Assembly (NCBI RefSeq): GCF_965201005.1
Contig: NZ_OZ241747.1
Span: 1,488,001-1,552,000 of the forward strand
Length of the DNA: 64,000 nucleotides
From: Mucilaginibacter_A sp965201005
Lineage (GTDB): Bacteria; Bacteroidota; Bacteroidia; Sphingobacteriales; Sphingobacteriaceae
Reading direction: 5' to 3'
Below, piece by piece: positions 26,207 to 35,016 of the stretch (positions are counted from its first letter, which is position 1; every line of letters begins with the position of its first letter). Position numbers and translations under genes: made by a program. Under the pieces are notes generated by a model. That model was given only the letters and a program-made list of their open reading frames with translations. It was not told where the DNA came from and did not search any database.

Positions 26207-26813
26207 AAACAGCATTGGCATGAACCGGATTTTAAGAGTCCTGGTAAATTATTTTATAAAAGGTATGCTGGTAGTGGTGCCCATTGGTGCTGCTGTTTTT
26301 TTGATCCTGTGGATATTTACAGAAATTGACAACGCCCTAAATTTAAGTGCATTGATTATTACAGATACCAAAGGGCGGCCAATATACATTCCGGGTTTAG
26401 GCATTTTAACCATTTTAGTCGTGATTATGCTTACCGGCGTAATCGTAACAAATCTCATCACTGCGCCGATTTACAACTGGTTTTCGCGCCTGTTTCACCG
26501 TTTGCCGCTGTTTAATTTTGTTTACACTTCGGTTAAAGATTTAACGGAAGCTTTTGTGGGCGATGAAAAAAAATTTAACGAACCGGTTTTGGTAACTATG
26601 GACGAGTTCGGGTTAAAAAGGATCGGTTTTGTAACGCACAAAGATTTAACCATTTTAGGTTTGCCTGATGATGTGGCCGTTTATTTTCCATTTTCTTATT
26701 CGTTTACAGGTCAGTTAGTTATCCTTCCGGCAACGCGTGTTAAACCGATAGATAAAAGTGCTTCGGAGATGATGAAATTTGTGGTTTCGGGCGGTGTGAG
26801 CCAACTGGGGTAA
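26199..26813 (+). CDS. DUF502-family membrane protein
   Basis: There are two membrane helices: MLVVVPIGAAVFLILWIF (residues 24-41) and the hydrophobic segment GILTILVVIMLTGVIVTNLI (residues 67-87). After them come the family motif PLFNFVYTSVKDLTEAFVGD and the soluble part with FPFSYSFTGQLVILPATRVK. The family is widespread in bacteria and plants but its job is unclear. It overlaps the murF-alr stop by eight bases, so it is probably in the same operon. Confidence 0.85.
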   Translation: MSKNSIGMNRILRVLVNYFIKGMLVVVPIGAAVFLILWIFTEIDNALNLSALIITDTKGRPIYIPGLGILTILVVIMLTGVIVTNLITAPIYNWFSRLFHRLPLFNFVYTSVKDLTEAFVGDEKKFNEPVLVTMDEFGLKRIGFVTHKDLTILGLPDDVAVYFPFSYSFTGQLVILPATRVKPIDKSASEMMKFVVSGGVSQLG

Positions 26814-26889
26814 ATTTTTTATCGATAAAAGAAGTATTATTTTTGTTTCTAAACCTAAAATGTTTACTTTTCCTAAAAAATTAGTTGTT

Positions 26890-28836
26890 ATGAAAAAACT
26901 GAAACTTATGCTTGCATTTTCAGGAATCCTGGCGATGCAAAACGGGTTTGCACAAAACGGTGCACACCTAAACCTTTCGGATGTTTATCCAAAAGCAGGT
27001 GAAAAGATAACGGTTACTTACAATTCAACAGGAACATCAGTTGATGGTAAAACTGATTTGGATGCGGTTGTTTATTTTATTGACAACAAAAATTATCCGG
27101 CAGCAGATATCAACCTAAAGCCTGATGGAAAGCTTTTAAAAGGCGATTTTACAATTCCTGATTCCGCTAAAGCTTTTTTTGTAAAGATCGGTAAAGATGA
27201 TGCAGTGGATGACAACAACGGGCAAGGTTATTTATACCTAATCTATAAAGACAAAAAGCCGGTTGCAGGTGCTTATGCTTCAAAAGCTTTTATTTTGATT
27301 AGTGGCGTAGGAAGGTCATTTGCTAAAATAAAAACTGATCCGAATGAAGCTATGGTTTTGTACAAACAGGAATTTCAAAATTATCCGCAAAGCAGAAAAG
27401 AATATCAACCTAATTATAATATGTTGCTTGCTAGTAGTAAAAACGCTGAAGATGCAGCTTTATTAAAGCAGCAATTAAATGTATTGACCAAAAGTAATGA
27501 TGAAAAGGACTTAATCCTGGCAAGTAATATATACCGGCAGACAAAGAAAACTGCACAAGCTGACTCTTTAACAACAGTTATCAAATCAAAATTTCCAGAC
27601 GGCCTTCTTAAAAAAAATGAAACTACCATGGCTTTTTATATGGAAAGGGATCCGGTTAAAAAGGAGGCTATTTACAATGATTATACCAAGAAATATCCTG
27701 TAAGCCCAACGGAGAAAAATAGCACTCAGGAAAATTTCAGAATGCAGTTGGCAAACGCATATCTGCAAGCAAACAAAACAGAAGATTTTCTTCGGATAAA
27801 AAATACAATTAAAGATAAATCAGATTTAGCCGGCACGTTAAACACCGTAGCTTGGGAATGGGCAAAAGCTGGTATAAACCTGAATACTGCGGCTACTTTA
27901 TCTAAAGAATCCCTGGATTTGACAATGCAAAAAATCAACAATCCCGGTGCTCGGCCTTTTACGTCACCTGCTGCTGTAAAAAGGGATTATCAATCTGCTT
28001 ATTACATGTATGCTGATACGTATGCTTACATTTTGTACCAGCAGGGAAAATACAAAGAAGCACTTAACTATCAGGAACCGGTTTATGAAAACAGGCACAA
28101 TGCCGATATTAATTATCATTATGCTTTGATCTTAAAGGCATTAGGCCAAGATCAAAAAATGAAAGAAGTACTGGAAGCCGCAATCAAAAATGGAACAAGT
28201 TCGGAACAGATCGAAGCAGCTTTAAAAGATAATTATACCAAAGCCAAGGGCTCTGCAACCGGATACGACACTTATTTTACATCATTAAAAAATGTATCAG
28301 ATGCAGCCGCTAAAGCAAAGCTGGCTAAAGAAATGATCAATAAACCCGCGCCGCTTTTCACCCTGAAAGATACCAGCGGCAAAGTAGTTTCGCTGGCGGA
28401 TTTAAAAGGCAAAGTTGTAGTGGTTGATTTTTGGGCTACCTGGTGCGGCCCTTGTAAAGCATCTTTCCCAGGAATGCAAATGGCCGTAAACAAATTTAAG
28501 GACGATCCAAATGTGCAGTTTTTGTTTATCGATACCTGGGAAAACGGCGACAATTATTTGCCGGGCGTGGAAAAATTTATAACAGACAATAAATATACTT
28601 TCCATGTTTTGATGGATGAAAAAGGGGCAGACGGCCGCCAGTCAAAAGTGGTCAGTGCTTTTGGTGTAGAAGGTATCCCGACTAAGTTCATATTGGATAA
28701 AAACGGAAACATCCGCTTTAAAAAAGTAGGTTTTGAAGGAACTGCCGAAAGTATTAAAGATGAAGTTTCTGCAATGATCGAAATGGCAGCTAATCCTGAT
28801 TCTGCAAAAGGCGAAAAAGTAACGATGCTGAAATAA
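26890..28836 (+). CDS. Exported TlpA-like thioredoxin-fold protein
   Basis: The N-terminus has a signal peptide (MKKLKLMLAFSGILAMQNGF) if translation starts at 26890; an upstream ATG at 26860 would add 10 residues before it, so I prefer 26890. Residues 25-480 carry a domain of beta-rich and then helical repeat character seen in many Bacteroidota redox proteins. The last 150 residues form a thioredoxin domain with the active site WATWCGPCK (C519, C522) and the cis-Pro loop GIPTKFI. It would act in the periplasm as a reductase or thiol/disulfide exchanger. No partner is encoded nearby. A perfect palindromic hairpin follows the stop. Confidence 0.85.
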   Translation: MKKLKLMLAFSGILAMQNGFAQNGAHLNLSDVYPKAGEKITVTYNSTGTSVDGKTDLDAVVYFIDNKNYPAADINLKPDGKLLKGDFTIPDSAKAFFVKIGKDDAVDDNNGQGYLYLIYKDKKPVAGAYASKAFILISGVGRSFAKIKTDPNEAMVLYKQEFQNYPQSRKEYQPNYNMLLASSKNAEDAALLKQQLNVLTKSNDEKDLILASNIYRQTKKTAQADSLTTVIKSKFPDGLLKKNETTMAFYMERDPVKKEAIYNDYTKKYPVSPTEKNSTQENFRMQLANAYLQANKTEDFLRIKNTIKDKSDLAGTLNTVAWEWAKAGINLNTAATLSKESLDLTMQKINNPGARPFTSPAAVKRDYQSAYYMYADTYAYILYQQGKYKEALNYQEPVYENRHNADINYHYALILKALGQDQKMKEVLEAAIKNGTSSEQIEAALKDNYTKAKGSATGYDTYFTSLKNVSDAAAKAKLAKEMINKPAPLFTLKDTSGKVVSLADLKGKVVVVDFWATWCGPCKASFPGMQMAVNKFKDDPNVQFLFIDTWENGDNYLPGVEKFITDNKYTFHVLMDEKGADGRQSKVVSAFGVEGIPTKFILDKNGNIRFKKVGFEGTAESIKDEVSAMIEMAANPDSAKGEKVTMLK

Positions 28837-28853
28837 GCACTTATTTTTAGGTG

Positions 28854-28894
28854 ATAAAAGAAGCATCCAGACAGAATCTGGATGCTTCTTTTAT
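28854..28894. terminator. Perfect 18-bp hairpin between two convergent genes, built from the dispersed repeat
   Basis: ATAAAAGAAGCATCCAGA and its reverse complement TCTGGATGCTTCTTTTAT flank a five-base loop. It sits between the stop codons of the thioredoxin gene and the LOG gene, so it can terminate both strands. Confidence 0.8.
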
Positions 28895-28910
28895 GGGCTA
28901 AAATTTTGTA

Positions 28911-29618
28911 TTAAAAATTCGGTTTCAACACATATTTATTGTAGAAACGGAAAATGTGTTCCACCGCTTCTTCCGGGGTATCAACCAAACGGTACAAATT
29001 CAAATCGTCCGGACTGATGTTTTTTTCCTGTCCAAGCATTTTTTCTTCAACCCAGGCAAATAATCCGCCCCAATAATCTTTTCCCACAAAAACAATCGGG
29101 AAACGGGCAATTTTACCGGTTTGGATGAGCGTGATCGCTTCAAAAGATTCGTCCATCGTACCGAAACCGCCCGGCAAAACAATAAATCCCTGCGAATACT
29201 TCATAAACATTACCTTGCGGATAAAAAAATAATCAAATTCCAGCAGTTTATCGCGGTCAATATATTTATTGTGGAACTGCTCAAAAGGAAGCTCAATATT
29301 CAACCCAACAGATTTTCCGCCAGCTTCGTAAGCACCTTTGTTGGCCGCTTCCATTACGCCCGGGCCGCCGCCGGAAATCACACCGTAACCTGCTTCGCTT
29401 AACAAACGGGCACATTGTTCGGCCAGCAAATAATATGGGTTTTCGTGATGTGTCCTGGCTGAACCGAAGATGGAAACACAAGGGCCGATTTTTGCCAGTT
29501 TCTCAAATCCGTCCACAAATTCGGCCATGATCTTAAATATCTGCCAGGAATCGGTTACCTTGATCTCGTGCCAGTTGCGGTTCTCAAAAGCGTGTCTTAT
29601 TTTCTCGTCGCTCGTCAT
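28911..29618 (-). CDS. LOG-family protein (cytokinin riboside 5'-monophosphate phosphoribohydrolase type)
   Basis: The nucleotide-binding signature SGGGPGVMEAANKGA and the second motif PGGFGTMDE are both intact. The 235-residue protein is somewhat longer than the minimal LOG fold, as in the TIGR00730 group. Family members remove ribose 5-phosphate from nucleotide monophosphates, and bacterial roles are poorly defined. It is convergent with the thioredoxin gene and separated from it by a shared hairpin. The symporter gene ends just upstream of its start on the same strand. Confidence 0.9.
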   Translation of the reverse strand: MTSDEKIRHAFENRNWHEIKVTDSWQIFKIMAEFVDGFEKLAKIGPCVSIFGSARTHHENPYYLLAEQCARLLSEAGYGVISGGGPGVMEAANKGAYEAGGKSVGLNIELPFEQFHNKYIDRDKLLEFDYFFIRKVMFMKYSQGFIVLPGGFGTMDESFEAITLIQTGKIARFPIVFVGKDYWGGLFAWVEEKMLGQEKNISPDDLNLYRLVDTPEEAVEHIFRFYNKYVLKPNF

Positions 29619-29633
29619 AATGTCAAAATAAAA

Positions 29634-31124
29634 TTAAATAGTTGTTACTGATACGGATTTCCTGCGGGAAGTGATCAGCAGACCAAAAAAAGTAATTAGT
29701 CCGTTGATAATAATCAGTTCATTATCAAAAACGTATCCGCCTAAAATAGTTTTAGATTCGGTGCTTAAAAAATAACAGATCGCGGGGCTGACCAGGCAGA
29801 TAAACGGCACCAAACGATCATTTACCTGTTGGTTTTTCATAAACAAACCGAAACTGTACAAGCCCAACAGCGGGCCATAAGTATAGCTGGCCACTTTAAA
29901 AATGGCACTTACCACGGCCTCGTTATTGATGCTGTTGAAAATTATGATGGTTAAAAACAGCATCACCGAAAAACCAATGTGCACCCAATGCCGCAATTTC
30001 ACCATCTGGCCGGAGTTGGTGTTTTCCTTTTTGTCGAAGTTTAAAAAATCGATACAAAACGATGTAGTCAAGGCAGTTAAGGCGGAATCCGTTGTGGCGA
30101 AAGTGGCGGCCGTTAAGCCCAGCATAAACACGATTGCGGGCAAAACGCCCAGATAATTTAAAGCGATTGTTGGATATAAATAATCGGTTTTGGCTACGCT
30201 GATGCTGTTTTTAGCGGCATAAATATAGAGGAGCGCGCCAACACTTAAAAAGAAAATATTGATCAGCACGAAAACTGCCGTAAAGCTGAACATGTTTTTT
30301 TGCGCTTCGCCAATGTTTTTGCAGCTGAGGTTTTTCTGCATTAAATCCTGGTCCAGGCCCACCATGGCAATCGTGATAAATATCCCGCCCAGAAACTGCT
30401 TGGTAAAATGAAGTCTGCTGGACAAAAAATCGTTCCAGAAAAATATCTTGGAATAACTGCTGTTTTTGATAGTTTCGGCAGCTTCAAAAATGTTCAGGTG
30501 CAGGCTTTGGCAGATAAAAAAGATCGATAAAAACACCGAACTCACCAAAAAAAGTGTTTGCAGGCTATCGGTGATGATGATGGTTTTTAATCCGCCTTTA
30601 AATGTGTAACTCCAGATCAGGATTAAACAAATTAAAACCGTAACGGCAAACGGGATATGGTAACTGTCGAAAATAAATTTCTGCAGCACGATCACCACGA
30701 GATACAAACGGAAAGCTGAACCGATTACGCGGCTGATCAGGAAAATCCCGGCAGCCGTTTTATAACTCCAATGGCCTAAAGTTTCTTCAATGTAACTATA
30801 AATTGAAGTTAGTTTTAGTCGGTAATACAAGGGCAGCAACACCGTGGCAATGATGATAAAACCAACCGCATTGCCCAGCACAAACTGGAAGTAAGCAAAC
30901 TGATCGCCGCCGGGCGCGCCAACTTTTCCCGGTACGGAAATAAATGTTACGCCGCTTAAAGCCGTGCCGATCATCCCGAAGGCCACCAGATACCATTTTG
31001 AGTTGCGGTTGGCCACAAAAAAAGTATCATTGTCGCCACCAGAATTGCGCGAAGTGAGCCAGGAAATCAGGATCAGCACTAAAAAATAGCCGATGATAAA
31101 AGTAAGGAGAATGCCGGGTGCCAT
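29634..31124 (-). CDS. Sodium:solute symporter family protein
   Basis: This is a 496-residue inner-membrane protein with about 13 hydrophobic segments. It starts with ILLTFIIGYFLVLILISWLT and has the family's FVANRNSKWYLVAFGMIGTA region, the conserved AGLDQDLMQ-type segment (VGLDQDLMQKNLSC) and GLTAATFATTDSALTALTTS near the sodium site. Substrate cannot be read from the sequence. Monocarboxylates, sugars and sialic acid all occur in the family. It stands 15 bases from the LOG gene and may be cotranscribed with it. Confidence 0.85.
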   Translation of the reverse strand: MAPGILLTFIIGYFLVLILISWLTSRNSGGDNDTFFVANRNSKWYLVAFGMIGTALSGVTFISVPGKVGAPGGDQFAYFQFVLGNAVGFIIIATVLLPLYYRLKLTSIYSYIEETLGHWSYKTAAGIFLISRVIGSAFRLYLVVIVLQKFIFDSYHIPFAVTVLICLILIWSYTFKGGLKTIIITDSLQTLFLVSSVFLSIFFICQSLHLNIFEAAETIKNSSYSKIFFWNDFLSSRLHFTKQFLGGIFITIAMVGLDQDLMQKNLSCKNIGEAQKNMFSFTAVFVLINIFFLSVGALLYIYAAKNSISVAKTDYLYPTIALNYLGVLPAIVFMLGLTAATFATTDSALTALTTSFCIDFLNFDKKENTNSGQMVKLRHWVHIGFSVMLFLTIIIFNSINNEAVVSAIFKVASYTYGPLLGLYSFGLFMKNQQVNDRLVPFICLVSPAICYFLSTESKTILGGYVFDNELIIINGLITFFGLLITSRRKSVSVTTI

Positions 31125-31227
31125 GGATTTTTGTGGTAAGTATTAAGTTTTAGGTTTTAAGTTTGGCTAAGCTAAATGTTGCAGGCTGAACTTACAACTT
31201 ATCACTGAAAACTTAGCACTTTCTCAT

Positions 31228-31235
31228 TAACTTTG
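31228..31235 (+). promoter_or_regulatory. Bacteroidota -7 element of recR
   Basis: TAACTTTG matches TAnnTTTG exactly and lies five bases before the recR ATG, implying a leaderless or very short 5' end. I see no clear -33 TTG at the right spacing. Confidence 0.4.
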
Positions 31236-31239
31236 TGCC

Positions 31240-31854
31240 ATGAATTTTTCTTCTAAGCTACTGGAAACCGCAGTGGCCGAATTTGCCAAACTTCCCGGGA
31301 TCGGACAAAAAACGGCGCTTCGTTTGGTGCTCAATTTATTAAATCAGGACAAAGAAGAAGTGGAACGTTTTGCCGGATCCATCAGTAAATTGCGCAATGA
31401 AGTTCAGTTTTGCGGGGTTTGTCATAACATTTCTGATGCGGCCCTTTGCGAGATTTGTGCTTCCCCAAAAAGAAACCATCAATTGATTTGTGTAGTGGAA
31501 GATACGCGCGATGTGATGGCGATAGAAAACACCAGCCAGTACAACGGTTTGTACCATGTTTTGGGCGGATTGATTTCGCCGATGGACGGGATCGGGCCAG
31601 GTGATTTGAAAATAAGTTCGCTGGTGGAACGTATCAAAAATACCGATGTAAACGAAGTGATTTTTGCCGTAAGTGCCACTATGGAAGGCGACACGACCAT
31701 TTTTTATCTGCACAAAAAACTGAAAGAATTTACGTTGAAAATATCAACCATTGCCCGCGGGATTGCTTTTGGCGGAGAGTTGGAATATGTAGATGAGATT
31801 ACGCTGGGCCGATCAATCGCGACGCGGGTTTTATATGAAAACTCTTTGCGATAA
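31240..31854 (+). CDS. recR: Recombination mediator RecR
   Basis: RecR works with RecO (and RecF) to load RecA at single-strand gaps. The protein has the helix-hairpin-helix start (LPGIGQKTALRLVLNLLN), the four-cysteine zinc finger (CGVCHNISDAALCEIC) and the Toprim domain (ICVVEDTRDVMAIEN, then GDTTIFYLHKKL). At 204 residues it has the normal length. It is divergent from the symporter gene. Confidence 0.95.
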   Translation: MNFSSKLLETAVAEFAKLPGIGQKTALRLVLNLLNQDKEEVERFAGSISKLRNEVQFCGVCHNISDAALCEICASPKRNHQLICVVEDTRDVMAIENTSQYNGLYHVLGGLISPMDGIGPGDLKISSLVERIKNTDVNEVIFAVSATMEGDTTIFYLHKKLKEFTLKISTIARGIAFGGELEYVDEITLGRSIATRVLYENSLR

Positions 31855-32044
31855 ATGCTGTTTTTACCGGTGTTTTTTTGTCGTTTTGCTGAAGGCAGCC
31901 AAAGGATTTTATCAGACTGACCAAAATTATACCGATAAAAACAGTATCGAAATTGAATAAGTTCATCTCTCTATCTTAAAATAAAAATCCTAAAGAACTA
32001 ATTATAACTATTTAACAATCAACCTTCAACAGCCATATTTTTAA

Positions 32045-32860
32045 ATGAATTTTAAAGGAAAAACAGTTGTGATAACCGGTGCTTCTTCCGGCATTGGCGA
32101 AGCTTTGGCAAACGAAATGGCTGCCCGTGGTGCAAACCTGGTTTTGGCAGCGCGGCAGTTTGTAACTTTGTGTGAAATCAGCCAAAATCTCGAAAAAAAA
32201 TATGGCATAAAAGCAGTAGCGGTGCAATGTGATGTGAGCAAAGAACAAGATTGCAAAGTGCTTATCAACCAGGCAATTAACACTTTTAATGAAATTGATG
32301 TGCTGATCAACAATGCCGGGATTTCCATGCGCGCTTTGTTTAAAGATTTGGATTTGGTTGTACTCAAAAACCTGATGGACGTAAACTTCTGGGGCACCGT
32401 TTACTGCACCAAATACGCCATGGAAGCCATCTTGAAATCAAAAGGCAGCATTGTTGGCGTTTCTTCTATTGCCGGTTTTAAAGGTTTGCCGGGCCGAACG
32501 GGCTACTCGGCGTCCAAGTTTGCCATGAACGGTTTTTTGGATAGTTTGCGCGTGGAAAACCTGAAAACCGGTGTGCACGTGATGACTGCCTGCCCGGGTT
32601 TTACCGCTTCCAACATCCGCAGCACGGCGTTGTCCAACGATGGCACGGCACACGGCGAAACCTCAATGGAAGAAGAAAAAATGATGACGGCCGAAGAAGT
32701 GGCCAAAATTATCGCCGTCGGGATTGAAAAACGCGAACGGATTTTAGTGATGACCGGTCAGGGAAAATTAACTGTTTTGCTGAACAAACTGGTTCCGGCT
32801 TGGCTGGACAAAAAAGTTTATGAGGTTTTTGCAAAAGAGAAAAACCCGTTGCTGCGATAG
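32045..32860 (+). CDS. SDR-family oxidoreductase
   Basis: This is a classical short-chain dehydrogenase/reductase with the Rossmann glycine motif VVITGASSGIGEALANEM (residues 7-24), NNAGISMRALF, and the catalytic Ser...YxxxK with S in GVSSIAGF and YSASKFAMNGFLD. At 271 residues it is normal. The substrate is unknown; the nearby cluster gives no clue. It would be cytoplasmic and NAD(P)-dependent. Confidence 0.85.
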   Translation: MNFKGKTVVITGASSGIGEALANEMAARGANLVLAARQFVTLCEISQNLEKKYGIKAVAVQCDVSKEQDCKVLINQAINTFNEIDVLINNAGISMRALFKDLDLVVLKNLMDVNFWGTVYCTKYAMEAILKSKGSIVGVSSIAGFKGLPGRTGYSASKFAMNGFLDSLRVENLKTGVHVMTACPGFTASNIRSTALSNDGTAHGETSMEEEKMMTAEEVAKIIAVGIEKRERILVMTGQGKLTVLLNKLVPAWLDKKVYEVFAKEKNPLLR

Positions 32861-32921
32861 TATCTGCGATCAGGTTAAGTTAAAATACAACCTTCCCTAC
32901 AACCTGAAACTCTAAATCCCA

Positions 32922-33380
32922 TCAAAAATTAACCACTTTGTTTGTCTCCGCCGGGGCCAGTTTTTTAATCATTTCTTTAATTTCCCAGCGTTGTTTTTCG
33001 TGCCGGATGTTGTTGAGGTTTAAGCAATAAGTATGGTTGTCGGTGTGGATTTGAAGCTCGCAGAACTGGCTCGTGACTTTTACAATTTCCCGGACCGGGA
33101 TACTGATGTTTTCTTTTTTTGTCCGGCAAAAATAATGCAGTTGTCCGCCTTCAACATAAATAAAAGGAGTTTGGCTTTTCTTCAATTTCAACAAAAATAA
33201 CCCTGATAAAAGAAGCATCAGAAAAACAATATTGACCAGATAAACTGCCGGACTTGTGCTTGCCACAGCCGATAAAAGTGTGCTGACAAACAAACAAACC
33301 AGGAAAATTTTGCTGTACAGCCAAAGCTTTGCCCAGTTTAAATAATGGTTTTGTGGGTTGATGTTGAGTTGATTGGTCAT
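32922..33380 (-). CDS. Small membrane protein with a PH-like soluble tail
   Basis: The protein has an N-terminal membrane pair (LWLYSKIFLVCLFVSTLLSA, then VYLVNIVFLMLLLSGLFLL) and a soluble C-terminal part of beta strands (VEGGQLHYFCRTKKENISIP, then ICELQIHTDNH-like strands) as in bacterial PH-domain proteins. The residues MLLLSG in the second helix are encoded by a copy of the dispersed repeat motif (complement at 33205-33219). Function is unknown. Confidence 0.6.
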   Translation of the reverse strand: MTNQLNINPQNHYLNWAKLWLYSKIFLVCLFVSTLLSAVASTSPAVYLVNIVFLMLLLSGLFLLKLKKSQTPFIYVEGGQLHYFCRTKKENISIPVREIVKVTSQFCELQIHTDNHTYCLNLNNIRHEKQRWEIKEMIKKLAPAETNKVVNF

Positions 33381-33438
33381 ACAAGCTGCGGATTTTTATC
33401 TTATACGGAAACTCAAGCGGCAAATGTTTCAAAAAAAT

Positions 33439-33900
33439 TCACCTTAACTCTTCATAATCAGGTAGTTTATCCAGGAAAAAATATTTTTGGGAAGTAAAAT
33501 CTATCCTGCAAAAAAAATGCTGCAAACCGTTGGTCACGGCCAAAAGCGGCACTCTGTGCACCATGTTGTAACGCGCAATCTGATCAAAAACTTTTTGGGT
33601 GATTTTTACTGACGGGGCTTTGCATTCAACCAATAAAATTTTTTCTGCGGACGAATTGTAAACCAAAATATCCGTTCGTTTGGCCAAACCATGCAGCTTT
33701 AAACCGCCTTCCAGCTGAATCAGGGTTTTGGGATACTGTTTTTGTGCAGTTAAATATTGTATAAAATGTTGTCGGACCCATTCTTCGTGCGTAATTAAAA
33801 TGGTTTTTTTCCGGAGGTCGTCAAACAGAAAATACTGCCCGTTTTGCTCAGTGATTTTAAAAGGATAAGGCGGCAAATTAAGCGGACAAAGCAATTCCAT
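33439..33900 (-). CDS. HsdR N-terminal nuclease-like domain protein
   Basis: The core (DILVYNSSAEKILLVECKAP) matches the type I restriction enzyme R N-terminal domain, which is a PD-(D/E)xK nuclease fold: the D, then ExK as ECK. The aromatic RKKTILITHEEWVRQHFIQY segment is typical of stand-alone versions found in Bacteroidota. There is no restriction-modification neighbour, so a role in restriction is doubtful. I chose the ATG at 33900 because family members begin near LNLPPYPFKI; 33930 is also possible. It is divergent from holA. Confidence 0.75.
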   Translation of the reverse strand: MELLCPLNLPPYPFKITEQNGQYFLFDDLRKKTILITHEEWVRQHFIQYLTAQKQYPKTLIQLEGGLKLHGLAKRTDILVYNSSAEKILLVECKAPSVKITQKVFDQIARYNMVHRVPLLAVTNGLQHFFCRIDFTSQKYFFLDKLPDYEELR

Positions 33901-33962
33901 CGGGCTAAAATCAGCATAAAACTGCAGCAAACCTAAACGGAATGTGTAATTTTACGGCCTGA

Positions 33963-34985
33963 ATGACTGCTGCCGAAATCCTGAAAGACCTTAAAAACCG
34001 CAAGCTGAAACCGCTGTATCTGCTGCATGGCGAAGAACCTTTTTTTATCGATGAGATCAGCAATTACATAGAACATGATTTGCTGAACGATGCCGAAAGA
34101 GGTTTTAACCAAACCGTTTTTTACGGAAAAGATACCGAAACGATGGCCGTTTTAAATGCTGCCAAACGTTATCCGATGATGGCCGATTACCAAATTGTGC
34201 TGGTAAAAGAAGCACAGGACATGAAATGGGGCAGCGATGATGAGGGCAAAAAATACCTCAACCCGTTTCTGGCTTACCTGGAAAACCCGCTCAAAAGTAC
34301 CGTGCTGGTTTTTTGTTATAAGTACGGCAAATTTGATAAGCGCAAAAAAGCTTACAAGGCAATTGAAAAAAACGGGCTGATTTTTGAATCTTCGCCCTTG
34401 TACGATAATAAAATCCCGGCTTTTGTAGAAAGTTTCGTCGATGCAAAAAACTATAAAATACAGCCGCAGGCTTCGGCTTTGCTGGCCGAATATCTGGGCA
34501 ATGATCTTTCTAAAATTGCCAATGAACTGGAAAAACTGATGCTGAACGTTGCCGCCGGACAAGAAATCACTTCGCAGCACATTCAGGACAACATTGGCAT
34601 TAGTAAAGAATACAATGTTTTTGAACTGCAAAATGCGTTGGCCAAGCGCGATGTGCTGCGGGCGAACCGGATCATCAATTATTTTGAGGCAAACCCGAAA
34701 TCAAACCCTTTTGTGTTGGTACTGGGCAACTTGTATTTTTATTTTGTAAAAGTATTAAAATACCATTATCTGGCAGTTAAATCGCCCCAAAATGTGGCTA
34801 AAGAATTAGGCATCGGCCCCTATCAGGTAGCTAATTTTGAACAGGCTGGCAAAACGTTCAATTTTAACAAAACTATGCAGATTATCAGTTACTTGCGGGA
34901 ATATGACGTGAAAAGTAAAGGCGTGGACAATACTGCAGATCATGGCGAACTGATGAAAGAACTGATTTACAAAATACTGCACTGA
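33963..34985 (+). CDS. holA: DNA polymerase III subunit delta
   Basis: The delta subunit opens the sliding clamp in the clamp-loader complex. The 340-residue protein shows the N-terminal signature YLLHGEEPFFIDEISNYIEH, the LLAEYLGNDLSKIANELEKL segment and the C-terminal KELIYKIL helix typical of the family. The length is normal. Confidence 0.9.
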   Translation: MTAAEILKDLKNRKLKPLYLLHGEEPFFIDEISNYIEHDLLNDAERGFNQTVFYGKDTETMAVLNAAKRYPMMADYQIVLVKEAQDMKWGSDDEGKKYLNPFLAYLENPLKSTVLVFCYKYGKFDKRKKAYKAIEKNGLIFESSPLYDNKIPAFVESFVDAKNYKIQPQASALLAEYLGNDLSKIANELEKLMLNVAAGQEITSQHIQDNIGISKEYNVFELQNALAKRDVLRANRIINYFEANPKSNPFVLVLGNLYFYFVKVLKYHYLAVKSPQNVAKELGIGPYQVANFEQAGKTFNFNKTMQIISYLREYDVKSKGVDNTADHGELMKELIYKILH

Positions 34986-35016
34986 AAAATACCTGCTAAA
35001 AACAGCATCTGCAAAT

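Noticed and set aside
33439..33900. Restriction-modification system suggested by the HsdR-like domain
   Set aside because: There is no methylase or specificity subunit nearby. The protein is a stand-alone short nuclease-like domain among housekeeping genes.
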